Source of the DNA: Diplocloster modestus
Lineage (GTDB): Bacteria > Bacillota > Clostridia > Lachnospirales > Lachnospiraceae
Assembly: GCF_019042245.1 (NCBI RefSeq)
Contig: NZ_JAHQCX010000005.1
Coordinates: 308,959 to 372,958 of the forward strand
Length of the DNA stretch: 64,000 nt
Reading direction: 5' to 3'
Of the stretch, positions 63,693-64,000 are shown in pieces (position 1 is the first letter of the stretch; every line of letters begins with the position of its first letter). Below the pieces are notes generated by a model that saw only the letters and a list, made by a program, of their open reading frames with translations, was not told the DNA's origin and ran no database searches. The position numbers and the translations under genes were made by a program.

Positions 63693-64000
63693 TTTTCGAA
63701 ATAATAATTTAGCATCAAAAGCAAACGTATCCCACACACAAGATTGGTCTACCATAACGGGTAAACCATCATCATATACACCGTCCTCCCACAATCACGA
63801 CACACTATATAAAACAGTGAATGTCGGTAGTGCAAATGCACTAGGGTTAACTGGGGCGACGGTCTCGTACAGAATCAACAACAAAATTGGAGTGCTCTCG
63901 ATTGTAGGTAAGGCCAGCGCCGGGATCGGTAATGCAGAGGTGGATCTCGCTTCCGGAATATCCCCAGCACCGGCGGCCATGAGTTATGGTCATGCGTATT
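63682..64000 (+). CDS. tail-fibre-like reading frame without a start, cut by window end
   Basis: The frame is open from the TAA at 63679 to the window end with no ATG, GTG or TTG before a late ATG near 63979. It contains WSTITGKPSSYTPSSHNHDT, a segment typical of phage tail fibres and side-tail proteins, followed by a Gly/Ala-rich beta region. It begins right after a terminator. It may be a silent C-terminal cassette or a remnant. Confidence 0.55.

Larger units (their letters stand above)
61030..64000. mobile_element. left part of an integrative element at tRNA-Pro
   Basis: A tyrosine integrase facing the tRNA 3' end, HicBA, an XRE regulator and phage-like coding sequence follow directly after tRNA-Pro(CGG), and base composition drops. 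The other end is outside the window, so whether it is a prophage or an ICE is open. Confidence 0.75.

Overview
The window looks like a chromosome segment of an anaerobic, low-to-mid GC Firmicute, most probably a gut Lachnospiraceae (Clostridium cluster XIVa). The reasons are the gdpP-rplI-dnaB and rpsF-ssb-rpsR housekeeping blocks, strong AGGAGG ribosome-binding sites, near-consensus sigma-A promoters with 17-base spacers, many sugar ABC transporters, a class B sortase, GH51 and GH112 enzymes, and LytTR and OmpR regulators. The species is an inference.

Layout. (1) 1-1330: the end of an insertion sequence that enters from the left, and one unrecognised gene. (2) 1340-14723: a carbohydrate-catabolism island. 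An ADP-dependent sugar kinase, a xylulokinase-like FGGY kinase and an RbsABC-type importer face right. A five-gene operon (cupin isomerase, ketose epimerase, RpiB, DhaK, DhaL) faces left, divergent from a class II aldolase and an RpiR regulator. TTTCAYGAAAA-type palindromes lie upstream of both transcription units. (3) 14733-25245: core functions (CvfB-like S1 protein, acyl-ACP thioesterase, DnaB, L9, GdpP, S18, SSB, S6, DUF951, sirtuin, sortase B) with tRNA-Gln and tRNA-fMet, interrupted by a dispersed inverted-repeat family carrying GGGACAGG. (4) 25249-34000: an aconitase-family hydratase, a MarR / twin ArsA-like ATPase locus with a small unknown protein, and a LytTR-controlled two-gene ABC exporter. 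(5) 34095-39612: a second RpiB-like gene with its LacI regulator and three operator palindromes, a CdaR regulator, a shared MsmK-type ATPase and a YesL-like protein. (6) 39613-40700: an AT-rich islet. (7) 40831-47421: a response regulator / histidine kinase pair plus a 32-residue membrane peptide overlapping the kinase end, a DUF1002 secreted protein, and a cation exchanger under a yybP-ykoY riboswitch. (8) 47665-60609: RluA, AraC, GH51 arabinofuranosidase, AI-2E family transporter, a 1.2-kb block of three consecutive giant palindromes, then a GH112 phosphorylase with its importer and AraC regulator. (9) 60810-64000: two tRNA-Pro genes and the left part of an integrative element inserted beside them, with integrase, a candidate small RNA, HicBA, an XRE regulator and a start-less tail-fibre-like reading frame cut by the window end.

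How the parts fit together. The importer at 55837-59378 has binding protein, two permeases and a DUF6903 protein but no ATPase, so the unlinked MsmK at 37344-38456 is the obvious candidate to power it. Galactosides brought in would be phosphorolysed by GH112. The island at 1573-14691 has the kinases, isomerases, epimerase and aldolase needed to turn an unusual sugar into triose phosphates, with DhaKL to handle dihydroxyacetone or a related short ketose. The exact substrate cannot be read from sequence.

The strongest unexplained signals are the triple palindrome block (52412-53614), the unknown sugar pathway, the promoter-plus-terminator small RNA beside the integrase (62385-62492), the small proteins at 40831-40929 and 28945-29292, and the start-less tail-fibre cassette at the right edge.
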